A DNA stretch of 44,980 nucleotides, from NCBI GenBank assembly GCA_002293455.1, contig DBDH01000047.1, forward strand, positions 1 through 44,980. Reading direction: 5' to 3'. Shown in pieces: positions 32,893 to 41,238 of this stretch. The notes under the pieces were generated by a model that saw only the letters and a program-made list of their open reading frames with translations, searched no databases and was not told the DNA's origin. The position numbers and the translations under genes were made by a program. Every line of letters starts with the position of its first letter. Position 1 is the stretch's first letter. The stretch comes from Treponema sp. UBA937 (GTDB lineage: Bacteria > Spirochaetota > Spirochaetia > Treponematales > Breznakiellaceae).

Positions 32893-33852
32893 ATGTACGA
32901 GTGGCACAAGTTAATTCAAGTTGTGGTGGACGAAATTGATGAAAGAATCAAAAGTTATGATGACGATGAGGCTTTAACTCTGCAATCTCTTTCAAAGAGA
33001 CTCGGTTATTCTGAGTATCACACTACAAGGAGATTCAAGGAAATTTCCGGAATGTTATTGGGCGATTATATCCGCTTAAGAAAACTTGCGTTTGCCTTAA
33101 TTGAAGTACGCGACAGCGAAGACAAGTTTTTGGATATCGCGCTCAAGTATGGATTCGGGAGTCATGAAGCGTTTACGAGGGCGTTTAAAACAGCTTACGG
33201 TATCAGCCCGAAAGCGTATCGTAAAAATCCCATGCCTGTGGTACTTCGTACAAAGATTTCTGCTTTTGACCGTTACTTTTTAGGAATAGGAGAAATAGGA
33301 ATGGTTAACTCAACGGAAGACATAAAGATTTATTTTATCACGATGCCGGCTCATACATTCTTGCACATCAAAAATTATGAAAGCAGCGGGTATTGGGATT
33401 TCTGGGAAAAACAGGAAAAAATTCCCGGACAGGATTGTCACACGATTTGCGGGTTGCTGGACAGCATTAAAGGAAAACTTGACGGCAAAGATAACGTCAT
33501 CGGACAATATTCCGGACAAATCATGGCACAGATATATGAAGATGACGGACGGCAGGCGGAAGCCTATGGGATTCGTCTCCCCGCCGCGTATCACGGAATT
33601 GTTCCTGATAACATGCTGATCATTGATGTTCTTGAAATGGAATATATCGTTTTTGAACATGGACCGTTTAATTACGAAGAAGAAAGTGAAAGCGTCGGCA
33701 AAAAACTGGAAGAAGCAATCAAGACTTTTGATTTTTCCAAAACGGAATATCAACCCGATACAACGGCTGGACGAATATCGTATTTCTATTTTGTTCCTGA
33801 AAGTTTTCACAAAAGAATTCAGCCGGTTATAAAAACGAGTGGTGTTTTCTGA
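32893..33852 (+). CDS. AraC family regulator with GyrI-like ligand domain
   Basis: The N-terminal ~110 residues hold the two AraC helix-turn-helix motifs (LTLQSLSKRLGYSEYHTTRRF, then FLDIALKYGFGSHEAFTRAF, ending ISPKAYRK). Residues ~145-319 form a GyrI-like effector domain (EDIKIYFITMPAHTFLHIKNY; EMEYIVFEHGPFNYEEES). This order (HTH first, GyrI last) is the Rob/SoxS-neighbour type that senses hydrophobic ligands. It follows the reductase gene by 93 bp on the same strand and may regulate it. Confidence 0.88.
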   Translation: MYEWHKLIQVVVDEIDERIKSYDDDEALTLQSLSKRLGYSEYHTTRRFKEISGMLLGDYIRLRKLAFALIEVRDSEDKFLDIALKYGFGSHEAFTRAFKTAYGISPKAYRKNPMPVVLRTKISAFDRYFLGIGEIGMVNSTEDIKIYFITMPAHTFLHIKNYESSGYWDFWEKQEKIPGQDCHTICGLLDSIKGKLDGKDNVIGQYSGQIMAQIYEDDGRQAEAYGIRLPAAYHGIVPDNMLIIDVLEMEYIVFEHGPFNYEEESESVGKKLEEAIKTFDFSKTEYQPDTTAGRISYFYFVPESFHKRIQPVIKTSGVF

Positions 33853-33877
33853 TGTTCCGGCTGTAAACACCTTGCTT

Positions 33878-33913
33878 CCCAACAGCACGGCGGATCGCTG
33901 CCATGCTGTTGGG
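33878..33913. terminator. Hairpin between convergent AraC and M28 genes
   Basis: CCCAACAGCA/TGCTGTTGGG give a 10-bp stem, with a second inner stem CGGC/GCTG-like. No long T-run, but the position between two convergent genes fits a terminator. Confidence 0.6.
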
Positions 33914-33926
33914 CGGAACAAAAAAT

Positions 33927-35072
33927 CTATCGGTCTATTGTTGCAAGCATGTTTTGTAATGATTTAACTAATGTTTTAAGCAATGAAACATCGATATTGT
34001 CCATAACATCATTTTTTGTATGAGTCACTGTCATTGCGTCGGTAAACATATTGCTGGAAGTCAGCGCGATACATGGTATCCCTTGAAAAGCAAACATCGC
34101 GTGATCGCCGGCATACCATTGTTCCCCTTCCACGAGATCATTTTTCGCGATAATTTCATTTTTTATATTGTCATCAAAATTATAAAATGAAGCAGAATTT
34201 TTTGAACCAATATGTCCTACACCGTCAATGTTTATTACGGCCTTTACGCTGCAATTATTTTTTGCCAAATAATCTAAATACGCCAGCTGTCCGGAGACTT
34301 CGGGACTTTCTTCCCCGTTTAAAGGCACAATTTCTATTGTATTCTTGTAGTGTGTATCTTTTATTGCATTGGCGATTTCATGTAATATAAATAAACCGGC
34401 CGCGTTATCTACCGCGCCGGGAGTAGCATATTTTGTGTCCATGTGCGCCGAGATTATAATGATGTCCTTTGACGCGCCTTCTTTCCTGAAAATAAGCTGC
34501 TTCGATTTTTCTTTGTATGTTTTTGAATTGATTTCGATACTTATTTTTTCAAGCGTTGAAATATCATCCAGAGATGATACATACGCCGTGGGGATTTCAA
34601 GGTTAACGTCTTCAAATATCGGGAATGGATGTAATCCTGACGTGGGGTCTTGTCCGGTTATGGTGATGATCCCTTTTGGCTGTATTTTTTCCAATGTATC
34701 GTATAATAGTTTGTCTTCATCGGGAAAATAAAACGGGAAGTTTTTCGGCATCCTGCCGGTTTTTGACAGTTCATTATCAAAGATTAGAATACCGTCATAC
34801 CTTTTGATGTTTTGTAATTCATCGAATGTCGTTGCGTACATTGCAGGAAAATTGCCTTTCAATTCTTTTGAAAAAGGACTGGGAAATATTGTTTTCTTCC
34901 TGCCGTTTTGCTCAACAAAGGAATCATTTGACTGCCACACAGTACAATCAAAAGGCAGATCAATAATGGTATACCTCAAGTCATTAAACGCATGAGATAA
35001 TAAATCGATTACGCGGGTGTTTCCTTTCGTACCTAAGGGCCTTTCGATACACAATTCAGATAATTGTAACAT
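33927..35072 (-). CDS. M28 family zinc aminopeptidase-like peptidase
   Basis: 381 residues. Metal ligands are visible in order: His/Asp in SAHMDTKY near residue 210, Asp in GAVDNAAG, the catalytic Glu pair in NGEESPE near 250, Asp in NIDGVGH and the last His in VTHTKNDVMD near 355. Such enzymes cut N-terminal amino acids from peptides using two zinc ions. No signal peptide is seen, so it should be cytoplasmic. I chose the ATG at 35072, with AAGGAG 5 nt upstream. A palindromic operator region lies ~110-180 bp upstream. Confidence 0.88.
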   Translation of the reverse strand: MLQLSELCIERPLGTKGNTRVIDLLSHAFNDLRYTIIDLPFDCTVWQSNDSFVEQNGRKKTIFPSPFSKELKGNFPAMYATTFDELQNIKRYDGILIFDNELSKTGRMPKNFPFYFPDEDKLLYDTLEKIQPKGIITITGQDPTSGLHPFPIFEDVNLEIPTAYVSSLDDISTLEKISIEINSKTYKEKSKQLIFRKEGASKDIIIISAHMDTKYATPGAVDNAAGLFILHEIANAIKDTHYKNTIEIVPLNGEESPEVSGQLAYLDYLAKNNCSVKAVINIDGVGHIGSKNSASFYNFDDNIKNEIIAKNDLVEGEQWYAGDHAMFAFQGIPCIALTSSNMFTDAMTVTHTKNDVMDNIDVSLLKTLVKSLQNMLATIDR

Positions 35073-35177
35073 GTTCACTCCTTGAGTGTCATAAAAAATA
35101 GTGTTGACTTATCGATGTCAACCGTTATGAAGAATAAAAGAAATAAAATAAGCAAATTTGATTTTTGTTGCTTTTTT

Positions 35178-35207
35178 GGATATATATACCGACCAGTCTA
35201 TATATCC
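35178..35207. promoter_or_regulatory. Imperfect TetR-type operator
   Basis: GGATATATA and TATATATCC are perfect arms around TACCGACCAGTC. It is a diverged copy of the perfect palindrome 13 bp to the right; the centres are 44 bp apart, about four helical turns. Confidence 0.6.
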
Positions 35208-35219
35208 ATGCGGACAATA

Positions 35220-35253
35220 CGCATTATATACCGACCGGTCGGTATATAATGCG
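35220..35253. promoter_or_regulatory. Perfect 34-bp TetR-type operator palindrome
   Basis: Each 17-bp arm reads towards ACCGACC|GGTCGGT, a core common to many TetR-family binding sites. It lies between the divergent M28 gene and the lipoprotein operon. No TetR gene is near; the only one in the window is 14 kb away. Confidence 0.7.
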
Positions 35254-35331
35254 CATTATGCTCTTAGAGTCAAAATCAAATACATTAATGTTTTCCTAGA
35301 CAAATTTGTAATAATGTCTAAAAAGTAGATA

Positions 35332-35360
35332 TTGACATTATTTTGATAAGATATTAGACT
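35332..35360 (+). promoter_or_regulatory. Promoter of the lipoprotein cluster
   Basis: TTGACA (35332-35337) and TAGACT (35355-35360) with a 17-bp spacer, about 90 bp upstream of the first lipoprotein start. Confidence 0.65.
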
Positions 35361-35450
35361 TAATCACCTTTTATTCAAGGTCTTGATTGGGGACGTTGTT
35401 CCGTGTTTACAAGTAAGCGCAGTATTTTTGCGCGAAAGAAGGAGCTAACT

Positions 35451-36728
35451 TTGAAAAGTTTATTCAAAATGATAGGAATGATCTTTGTGATGGCGATCAT
35501 CGGATTTTCAATGGCAGGATGCGACCCTGATGGAGGTACCGATGAATTTACTGTTAAATTTGATAAGGGAGACGGGGGCGGCAATGCTCCGACTGATCGG
35601 ACTGTCCAAGCCGGCAAGAAAATTACGTTACCTGGACAGGGCGACATGACAGCACCAACTGACAAAGAGTTTAAAGGATGGGAATCCAGTGGACAAAGTT
35701 ACAATGCTGATGCAGAATATACAGTAACTGCTGATGTTACTTTTATTGCGCAATGGGAGACTGCCGAATCAGCAGCTTTATCCATAACGGTTACGGGTTT
35801 GGATAGCTTGAATGGAGGCGCTTCAATTTCTCTCTACGCTTCGGATGCCACTCCGATGATAAGTCCTAAAGAAGCCATTGCAGACGGAGAATTTGATAAT
35901 GGCAATGTTACTTTTTTATTAACAGAATCTGATGGCGAGACAAACTTTATAGATGAAGGTAATTACATTGTTTGGATTGACTTCTTTGGTGAAGATGGTG
36001 ATGCTGACGATAAGTTTTTTGTTTATAAAGGCAATGCTCCTGTTCAGAATCTTGAAGGGATGACATTGCCACAACTTATGGGACTCCTTCCTATGCTGCC
36101 AAAATATGTACTGTCGGAAAATAATGATCCTATTACAAGGGATGATTTACTCGATATTACTTCTATCTTGGCTGGACCTGGACCCGAACCTGTAAGTATT
36201 ACCATTGCCGGGTTACCAGCTGAATACAATGGAAAAATAGCTTCAATGGGTTTGTTTAAAGCTACCGGAGATATTATGGCTCAATCAGTAATTGCTGAAG
36301 GAGGAGGGCTCGTTTCTAATGGCAGTGTTAATATCGAATTAGAATCTTCCGAAGGAGAACTCGGTGCAAACTTTCAACCTCCTATGAATGTTTATATTGG
36401 GTTTCAAATCTTAGGTGATGATCCTGATCCCTCAGTTACAACCGATGATGAACATTACTTTTATGTCGCCAGTGCAAACTTCTTTAAAAATGTAGCATGG
36501 ACCACTACACAGCTTAGCACTATTGGTGATAACCTGGAAAATGATCAGCATACAGTTTTGCAGGATATACTTGATGACGGAAAGAATGTTTTAACTGTGC
36601 AATTCATAATGATGACAAAAATCATCCAGGAATTGTTGCCGTATTCGCTTTCAGATACTGAAACAAACGAAGCCTTGTTTGAGGAATTCTTGTTTATTCC
36701 AGAGCCGCTTACTCGTAGTCCTTTCTAG
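35451..36728 (+). CDS. Surface lipoprotein with InlB-type repeat and two copies of a treponemal domain
   Basis: 425 residues from TTG 35451, which has AAGGAG 6 nt upstream. The signal peptide ends with lipobox SMAGC (Cys ~24). Residues ~30-100 form one Listeria-Bacteroides (InlB B) repeat: VKFDKGDGGG, FKGWESSG, FIAQWE. Two related beta domains follow at ~108-235 and ~248-400, sharing the patterns ITVTGL/ITIAGL, NGNVTFLL/NGSVNIEL and DKFFVY/EHYFYV. The next lipoprotein carries a third copy. The mature protein should be lipid-anchored at the cell surface or in the periplasm. Function is unknown. The gene is AT-richer than the housekeeping genes. Confidence 0.75.
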   Translation: MKSLFKMIGMIFVMAIIGFSMAGCDPDGGTDEFTVKFDKGDGGGNAPTDRTVQAGKKITLPGQGDMTAPTDKEFKGWESSGQSYNADAEYTVTADVTFIAQWETAESAALSITVTGLDSLNGGASISLYASDATPMISPKEAIADGEFDNGNVTFLLTESDGETNFIDEGNYIVWIDFFGEDGDADDKFFVYKGNAPVQNLEGMTLPQLMGLLPMLPKYVLSENNDPITRDDLLDITSILAGPGPEPVSITIAGLPAEYNGKIASMGLFKATGDIMAQSVIAEGGGLVSNGSVNIELESSEGELGANFQPPMNVYIGFQILGDDPDPSVTTDDEHYFYVASANFFKNVAWTTTQLSTIGDNLENDQHTVLQDILDDGKNVLTVQFIMMTKIIQELLPYSLSDTETNEALFEEFLFIPEPLTRSPF

Positions 36729-36736
36729 TGCAATTT

Positions 36737-36773
36737 CAAGAAGCAGAATGCCAAGAGAGCATTTTGCTTCTTG
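36737..36773 (+). terminator. Terminator or attenuator after the first lipoprotein gene
   Basis: 15-bp stem (CAAGAAGCA... with one G-T pair) and a 7-nt loop, followed by TTTAAGG. The next gene starts 15 bp later, so it may only reduce readthrough. Confidence 0.75.
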
Positions 36774-36787
36774 TTTAAGGAATTATC

Positions 36788-37420
36788 ATGATACATATTT
36801 ATAAATTATTGAGAATTATCGTCTTTGTATCGTCAATAGTATTTTTAATAATAGGATGCGACGATCCTACAAAGATTGAATATAAAGACCCTATAACTAT
36901 TACCGTTGAAGAAATTGGAGAAGATATAACTCAGCCGCTGGCCTTCATTGGAATTTTTGATGATCCTGATAAAATTCAGTCGCGAGATGCTCTGGCCGGC
37001 GGATTTGGAGCTATCAAGAATGGAAGTGCAAAGATTGACTTGTGGTATGTAAAGGACCAATCTCCTTTGGCAGATGTTGGGGACTATTATGTCGCATTGA
37101 TGTTTGGGGAAGATCAAGATAATCCCGAAGACACTCGTTTTTTTGTAGGTATTGATGAAGCAGGTGAAGAAGCAAGAGAAATACTAGATGGATTTAAACC
37201 CTATGTGGAAGAGCTGAGGACTCTACTGGAAAATGGTGATATGACCAGAGAAGAAGTTTTAGAGTCCCTCGATTTTTTGGGAGGACTAGACTCCATAATG
37301 GAAGTAGCCTTTATAAAATACAACAACCTTACAGACAATATTCGTGTTAATTTAGCCGAAGAATGTGTAGATGTTACTTCCCTGTTCAATTTTGCAAAAG
37401 AATTAGGGCTTACTCAATAA
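36788..37420 (+). CDS. Lipoprotein sharing the treponemal beta domain
   Basis: 210 residues. Signal peptide with lipobox LIIGC (Cys 24). Residues ~34-120 resemble the two domains of the preceding lipoprotein: ITITVEEIG, AFIGIFDD, ALAGGFGAIKNGSAKIDL, GDYYVALMF and DTRFFVGI. A helical C-terminal stretch follows (EEAREILDGFKPYVEELRTLL). AAGG lies upstream of the ATG. The second gene of the cluster, followed by the beta-barrel gene within 12 bp. Function unknown. Confidence 0.72.
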   Translation: MIHIYKLLRIIVFVSSIVFLIIGCDDPTKIEYKDPITITVEEIGEDITQPLAFIGIFDDPDKIQSRDALAGGFGAIKNGSAKIDLWYVKDQSPLADVGDYYVALMFGEDQDNPEDTRFFVGIDEAGEEAREILDGFKPYVEELRTLLENGDMTREEVLESLDFLGGLDSIMEVAFIKYNNLTDNIRVNLAEECVDVTSLFNFAKELGLTQ

Positions 37421-37431
37421 AGGACGGTACA

Positions 37432-38145
37432 TTGAAAAAGTATATATCATTGTTGTTTTGTCTTCTTGTATTTGTTTCGGCTGTATCTGCGCTCGATATT
37501 CCCATGAGTTTCGGCGGCGGTTTTGAATTCTTTGGGAATTGGACCACTGCTTCTACATCATTTGAACAAGTGGAAGATGTTATGTCTATTGACACCAGTG
37601 AGTCTATTACAGATTTTAATTATGGAGGGTTCCTTTTTTTTGATGTAGGTTATACAGAGTTTTTTATCAGTGTTTATGGCGGTTCTAATAAATTGGTAAG
37701 CAAAAGAACCGCATCATCACAATACCCAGTACCGCCGCAAGCCTCCGGTATAAGTAACTTTGATAAAACCCAAACCAGCATAACTTTTGGAATCCTGGGG
37801 AAATATCCCTTTGAACTGAATCAATTTACCCTTTCCCCCCTCTTGGGTGTTTCCTATCAAATATTCTTTAGCGGGGACTATGGCGATGAATATTACAACG
37901 TTGCTATAAAAACCAAAGCATCTGACTTCAATACTTTATGGTTACATGCTGGAGCCAATCTAAATTATGACCTGACCGATTCTTTATACATCAAAGCAGA
38001 AGCCCTTTACGGAATAAAACTCGCTCCCACTATGTATGATATGAAAAATACGAAATTTGTTGAAAAGATCAAAATAGATGGCAAAATTAACAGCGGCTGG
38101 GTAAATACTTTTACCGCCAGGCTGGGTGTCGGGTACAGGCTGTAA
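37432..38145 (+). CDS. Secreted outer-membrane beta-barrel-like protein
   Basis: 237 residues from TTG 37432 (AAGGA upstream). The signal peptide (LKKYISLLFCLLVFVSAVSALD) lacks a lipobox. The mature part shows alternating aromatic strands (GGGFEFFGNW; NYGGFLFFDVGYTEFFISVYGG; TFGILGKYPF; LYIKAEALYGIKLAP) and ends TARLGVGYRL, as outer-membrane barrels do. It starts 12 bp after the second lipoprotein stop and is probably co-transcribed, so the three products may form one envelope complex. No homologue is recognised. Confidence 0.72.
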   Translation: MKKYISLLFCLLVFVSAVSALDIPMSFGGGFEFFGNWTTASTSFEQVEDVMSIDTSESITDFNYGGFLFFDVGYTEFFISVYGGSNKLVSKRTASSQYPVPPQASGISNFDKTQTSITFGILGKYPFELNQFTLSPLLGVSYQIFFSGDYGDEYYNVAIKTKASDFNTLWLHAGANLNYDLTDSLYIKAEALYGIKLAPTMYDMKNTKFVEKIKIDGKINSGWVNTFTARLGVGYRL

Positions 38146-38151
38146 AGAAGA

Positions 38152-38349
38152 TCATTTGAAATAGCCGATAACCGTACAGTCCTTAAATACCCTAAATTGT
38201 TGAGCTGCTTTTTGTAAGGCAGACATCGACTTTGGAATCACATTTTTCAACAGCCAAAACTGCTTTTTCATAACGGAGTTCATTGATGAGGGAAATATTT
38301 CCCTCATCAACCGGATGCCAATCAAATAATGGTATAAATCCTCAAACAT
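38152..38349 (-). other. Possible gene remnant after pheT
   Basis: A 65-codon frame reads MFEDLYHYLIGIRLMREIF... A second minus frame, stopping at a TAG near 38190, gives FDWHPVDEGNISLINELRYE, which looks more protein-like but has no start codon. A frameshifted remnant is possible. I cannot say which frame was real. Confidence 0.25.
38283..38310. repeat. Perfect 28-bp palindrome downstream of pheT
   Basis: TTGATGAGGGAAAT and its exact complement meet with no loop. It is 55 bp past the pheT stop and could act as a weak terminator or a binding site. Confidence 0.55.
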
Positions 38350-38364
38350 CCCCCGTTACTTGTA

Positions 38365-40107
38365 TCATTCAATCAACAAATCCAAGTCGATTTCGAGGGC
38401 GGTGCAGGGCATCGTGATGCCCCAATTTTCCAGAACTTCGGGATGGATTTCTCCGAAAACGCCGATCTTTTCGCCCTGATAAAGAATCATCGCGGCGCGG
38501 CCCGGAATAAAACGCGGATCGTCGGAGGCTTCCGCTGTGTATTCCCGGTTAAGGTAATAGAACAGCGTCTGTATCTGACTCGCGGCAGTGTTAAAGTTCG
38601 CGTCGGCGGCGGCCTGAACGAATCCCAAATACTGATGAGTCTGTGTTCCGTAATTTTCGTTTTCATCCTTGTATGCGACTTTCCCGATTTCAAAAATCTT
38701 ATGAGGATACGCCGAGTGGCCTGACGCGGATTCGCTCATCATCAAAGACGCAAGGACTGAATCCCGGACGTACTCAAAATTTTCCGTCATGGGATTGGAG
38801 ATGCGGAGAATCCGGCCGCCGTCCCCTCTCATATTTTCAACAAGGTTTTTCCGGGAACCAAGATAGTTAAAAATCATTTCCTGATAACCGAGTCCCACCA
38901 TGACTTCTTTTACCCTACGGCTGAATAGGGTGATGGGCGTTAAACGGCCTATCGTAAAATCCTGCGGCGTAAGCGGTTCAAATGATGCAAGCGTCCGGCC
39001 TATCATTACATCTTCCACAATGTCGGCGGCATGGAGAAAATCGTTCCGGTATTCCGGGGGATACACGAGGATGCCGGGTTTCTCTTCCGTTTCGCTCCGT
39101 TCAACGCCGAGCTGTTTTTCCGCGCGGCATCCCATTCTTTCCATCGCCGCAATGCATTCTTTTGCGGAGAGCGGCATCCCAAGGATTTTTTCAACCCGGT
39201 CGAGGGAGCAAAAAACGGGATTCTGGAAATAAAAAGGAAAGGTTGTTCTTTTGCCGAACAGCGTGTCATAAGTATATTCAACTTCAACCGGTTCGATGGT
39301 ATACCCCTGGTCAGCAAGGTCGCAGGCCATAATTGACGCGGTAAGCGTTACGGAAGGCAGATCGGTTCCGGTTATTTCGATGAAGACGTCGGTATCGCCG
39401 ACCTGGACAGCGCCCAATTTCGCGGAATTGATAATCGGCGGATAGGAAAGAATCTCGCCCTTTGAATCAATCAAAAGCGGGTGCAGCTTTTCGTGTTCCT
39501 GAATGAAGGCGTATTCTTTTCCCTTGGGGTGCTGTTTCAGGATTTCGCGGAGCGTGAGCTCTCCTTCCCATTGTAGCGGCACGAATGACACCGAATCGGG
39601 ATCGGCGCCTTTATAGATGATGGGCCATTTGATTTCCGACATCCGGTAAATTCCCATGGAAACGCTCCGGCGTTTGCGGCCGAAATTCCATGCGAGTTTT
39701 TCCTGCGTCTGAATCATGTCCTTTAACGACGCGTCGGTGATCGATTTCCCTCTGGCGATAAATCCCGCCAGATAAGGCCGGACCGCTTTTACGCTTTCTT
39801 CGACGATAACTTTTTTCCGTGAATCCTTCATATCTCCGGGCGAAGAAAAAAAGTGATACTCAGGCATTTTTCCGCCGTTGTGAAGACGCAGCTGGCGGGC
39901 GCATCCCGCGGTGGACCAAAGGTCGGGGCGGTTTGTATCGTTCAGTTCGATTTTCAGCGTCCGGTCTTCTATGGGAAGACTCTTGTCGGAATCTTCATCA
40001 AGTTCGGCCTTGGCGCAGGTCAGGGCTTCTTCAAACGCTTCGACGCTGTTCCAACGCTTACCGGCCAATGTATAGAAAAGTTCTTCGTTTACTTCGATTT
40101 TAGGCAT
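38365..40107 (-). CDS. pheT: Phenylalanine--tRNA ligase beta subunit, archaeal/eukaryal type
   Basis: With PheS it charges tRNA-Phe in an (alpha-beta)2 enzyme. At 580 residues it is far shorter than the ~800-residue bacterial PheT. It has the compact archaeal/eukaryal layout: the N-terminal motif MPKIEVNEELFYTLAGK, IELNDTNRPDLWSTAG near residue 53, the B3/B4 core (VRPYLAGFIARG), and B5 and a catalytic-like fold (FEIGKVAYKDEN) at the end. Spirochaetes are known for this type. AAGGA precedes the ATG. On the same strand as pheS, but a toxin-antitoxin pair and a mini-element lie between them. Confidence 0.93.
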   Translation of the reverse strand: MPKIEVNEELFYTLAGKRWNSVEAFEEALTCAKAELDEDSDKSLPIEDRTLKIELNDTNRPDLWSTAGCARQLRLHNGGKMPEYHFFSSPGDMKDSRKKVIVEESVKAVRPYLAGFIARGKSITDASLKDMIQTQEKLAWNFGRKRRSVSMGIYRMSEIKWPIIYKGADPDSVSFVPLQWEGELTLREILKQHPKGKEYAFIQEHEKLHPLLIDSKGEILSYPPIINSAKLGAVQVGDTDVFIEITGTDLPSVTLTASIMACDLADQGYTIEPVEVEYTYDTLFGKRTTFPFYFQNPVFCSLDRVEKILGMPLSAKECIAAMERMGCRAEKQLGVERSETEEKPGILVYPPEYRNDFLHAADIVEDVMIGRTLASFEPLTPQDFTIGRLTPITLFSRRVKEVMVGLGYQEMIFNYLGSRKNLVENMRGDGGRILRISNPMTENFEYVRDSVLASLMMSESASGHSAYPHKIFEIGKVAYKDENENYGTQTHQYLGFVQAAADANFNTAASQIQTLFYYLNREYTAEASDDPRFIPGRAAMILYQGEKIGVFGEIHPEVLENWGITMPCTALEIDLDLLIE

Positions 40108-40121
40108 AGCAGTTCTTCCTT

Positions 40122-40152
40122 AAACACATTGATTATGCATCGGGCATAAATA
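40122..40152. mobile_element. Relic of the family B left hairpin
   Basis: TTGATT-ATGCATCGGGCATAAAT resembles the left hairpin of the family B copy at 10493 with a few mismatches. It lies directly beside an intact family A element in the pheS-pheT gap. Confidence 0.45.
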
Positions 40153-40171
40153 ATTTTATAGCCTGTCTTAT

Positions 40172-40326
40172 GAGCTTGCTGCAAAAACTGCGAACCTGTG
40201 GTTCGGGGTAGATTTTGCAACAAGCTCTTAAAGAAAAATCTATTTCTTTATCATAAAACAAAATAGATTTTTCTTTTGTCACATTTATGGTCGAAATTGC
40301 AAAAGCTGAAGTTTTGCAATTTTCTC
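40172..40326. mobile_element. Family A mini-element, copy 2, between pheT and the HEPN gene
   Basis: 155 bp flanked by TTAT (40168-40171 and 40327-40330). The left hairpin is GAGCTTGCTGCAAAA...TTTTGCAACAAGCTC (56 bp). A middle hairpin follows with a perfect 16-bp stem AAAGAAAAATCTATTT. The right hairpin is AAATTGCAAAA/TTTTGCAATTT, ending in CTC. No coding capacity. Confidence 0.85.
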
Positions 40327-40434
40327 TTATAGTAACAGAATATCACTTTTTCAACAAGTTTGAGGAAAATAAACGCGAAGGGTTTTGACTTTTCAAATAC
40401 CGGCTCTGCATTCTTTAATTCATTCTTGATGAGA

Positions 40435-40884
40435 CTAAAAACAGCCTATCTCCTTGAAATTAACATATTTATAATAATTACTATTTTTACTTATTTCTAA
40501 CTCTTGAATGTCAAAAATCTTGTTGTTTATTTTGTCATAAATTATTTTTTCTATTTCTGATTTTATCACTTTTAGGTCTTGGGTAATAATTTCATATATA
40601 ATGGCTAAATCTATCCCAACATAATCATGTACAATTTTGTTTCTAAAACTTTTGATCTGCTGCCATTCTATATTTGAATATTCTTGTTTTAATTTTGCGG
40701 ATAATTTGGAAACATTCTCACCGATGTTTGCCAATAAAGTAAGGGAAGCGTTTAAATTCATTTGTTCATTAAGGGCAAATAATTCCTCTGCATTCGCTGC
40801 TTGTTCTGTATATTTCCAAACTTTCCCTATACATTCCAATATGTTGAGAAGATATAATAAATCGTTTTTTTCATTGGCTAACAA
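40435..40884 (-). CDS. HEPN-domain toxin (HepT-like)
   Basis: 149 residues, all helical. It has the HEPN RNase motif R-x4-H as RNKIVHDY near residue 82, as in the HepT toxins of HEPN-MNT modules, which cut RNA or are inhibited by AMP transfer from the partner. The start is a TTG at 40884 that overlaps the partner gene by 14 bp, with AGGGA upstream. It is AT-rich compared with pheS and pheT on either side, which suggests acquisition. The C-terminal 35 residues (KINNKIFDIQELEIS) extend past the usual domain end. Confidence 0.82.
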   Translation of the reverse strand: MLANEKNDLLYLLNILECIGKVWKYTEQAANAEELFALNEQMNLNASLTLLANIGENVSKLSAKLKQEYSNIEWQQIKSFRNKIVHDYVGIDLAIIYEIITQDLKVIKSEIEKIIYDKINNKIFDIQELEISKNSNYYKYVNFKEIGCF

Positions 40885-41161
40885 ATTTCATATCCCTTTG
40901 TGCTCGATATAAAATAATTGGATTGGCATATTTTTTGAGCATTATATCAACTTCTTTTTCTGTTATTCGTTCAAGATCTTTTTTTAAATTAATCAAACTT
41001 TTTAAGTTATAATCTTCAGCATCGATATAGAAATCAATATCATGGGCTTTTTCACCGCGGGCGAAAGAACCGAAAACACCAATTTTTTTTAGCGCATATT
41101 TCTTGAGTAGACTTTCACCTTGTATTGCTTTTTCTAAAGCGCTCATCGATTCAATACTCAT
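40871..41161 (-). CDS. MNT-domain nucleotidyltransferase antitoxin (MntA-like)
   Basis: 96 residues. The minimal nucleotidyltransferase motif GSFARG...DIDFYID lies near residue 31; the spacing between GS and DxD is two residues shorter than usual. A later Asp in KEVDIML completes the metal triad. Such proteins neutralise HepT, in some systems by adding AMP. It is the upstream partner of the HEPN gene. A near-consensus promoter ends 7 nt before its ATG and there is no Shine-Dalgarno, so the message appears leaderless. Confidence 0.83.
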   Translation of the reverse strand: MSIESMSALEKAIQGESLLKKYALKKIGVFGSFARGEKAHDIDFYIDAEDYNLKSLINLKKDLERITEKEVDIMLKKYANPIILYRAQRDMKFVSQ

Positions 41162-41168
41162 GAAATTA

Positions 41169-41197
41169 ATAGTAGATTATTACCATTACTCTGTCAA
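41169..41197 (-). promoter_or_regulatory. Promoter of the MNT/HEPN operon
   Basis: On the minus strand TTGACA (41197-41192) and TACTAT (41174-41169) have a 17-bp spacer, and the -10 ends 7 nt before the ATG at 41161. Confidence 0.75.
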
Positions 41198-41207
41198 TTA
41201 ATTAAAG

Positions 41208-41238
41208 TCCGCCGCAGAACACGTAAAAATACGGCGGA
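41208..41238 (-). terminator. Terminator of pheS
   Basis: TCCGCCG/CGGCGGA with a 17-nt loop. On the minus strand CTTTAATTAATT follows. It lies 34 bp after the pheS stop and overlaps the promoter region of the MNT gene. Confidence 0.6.
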
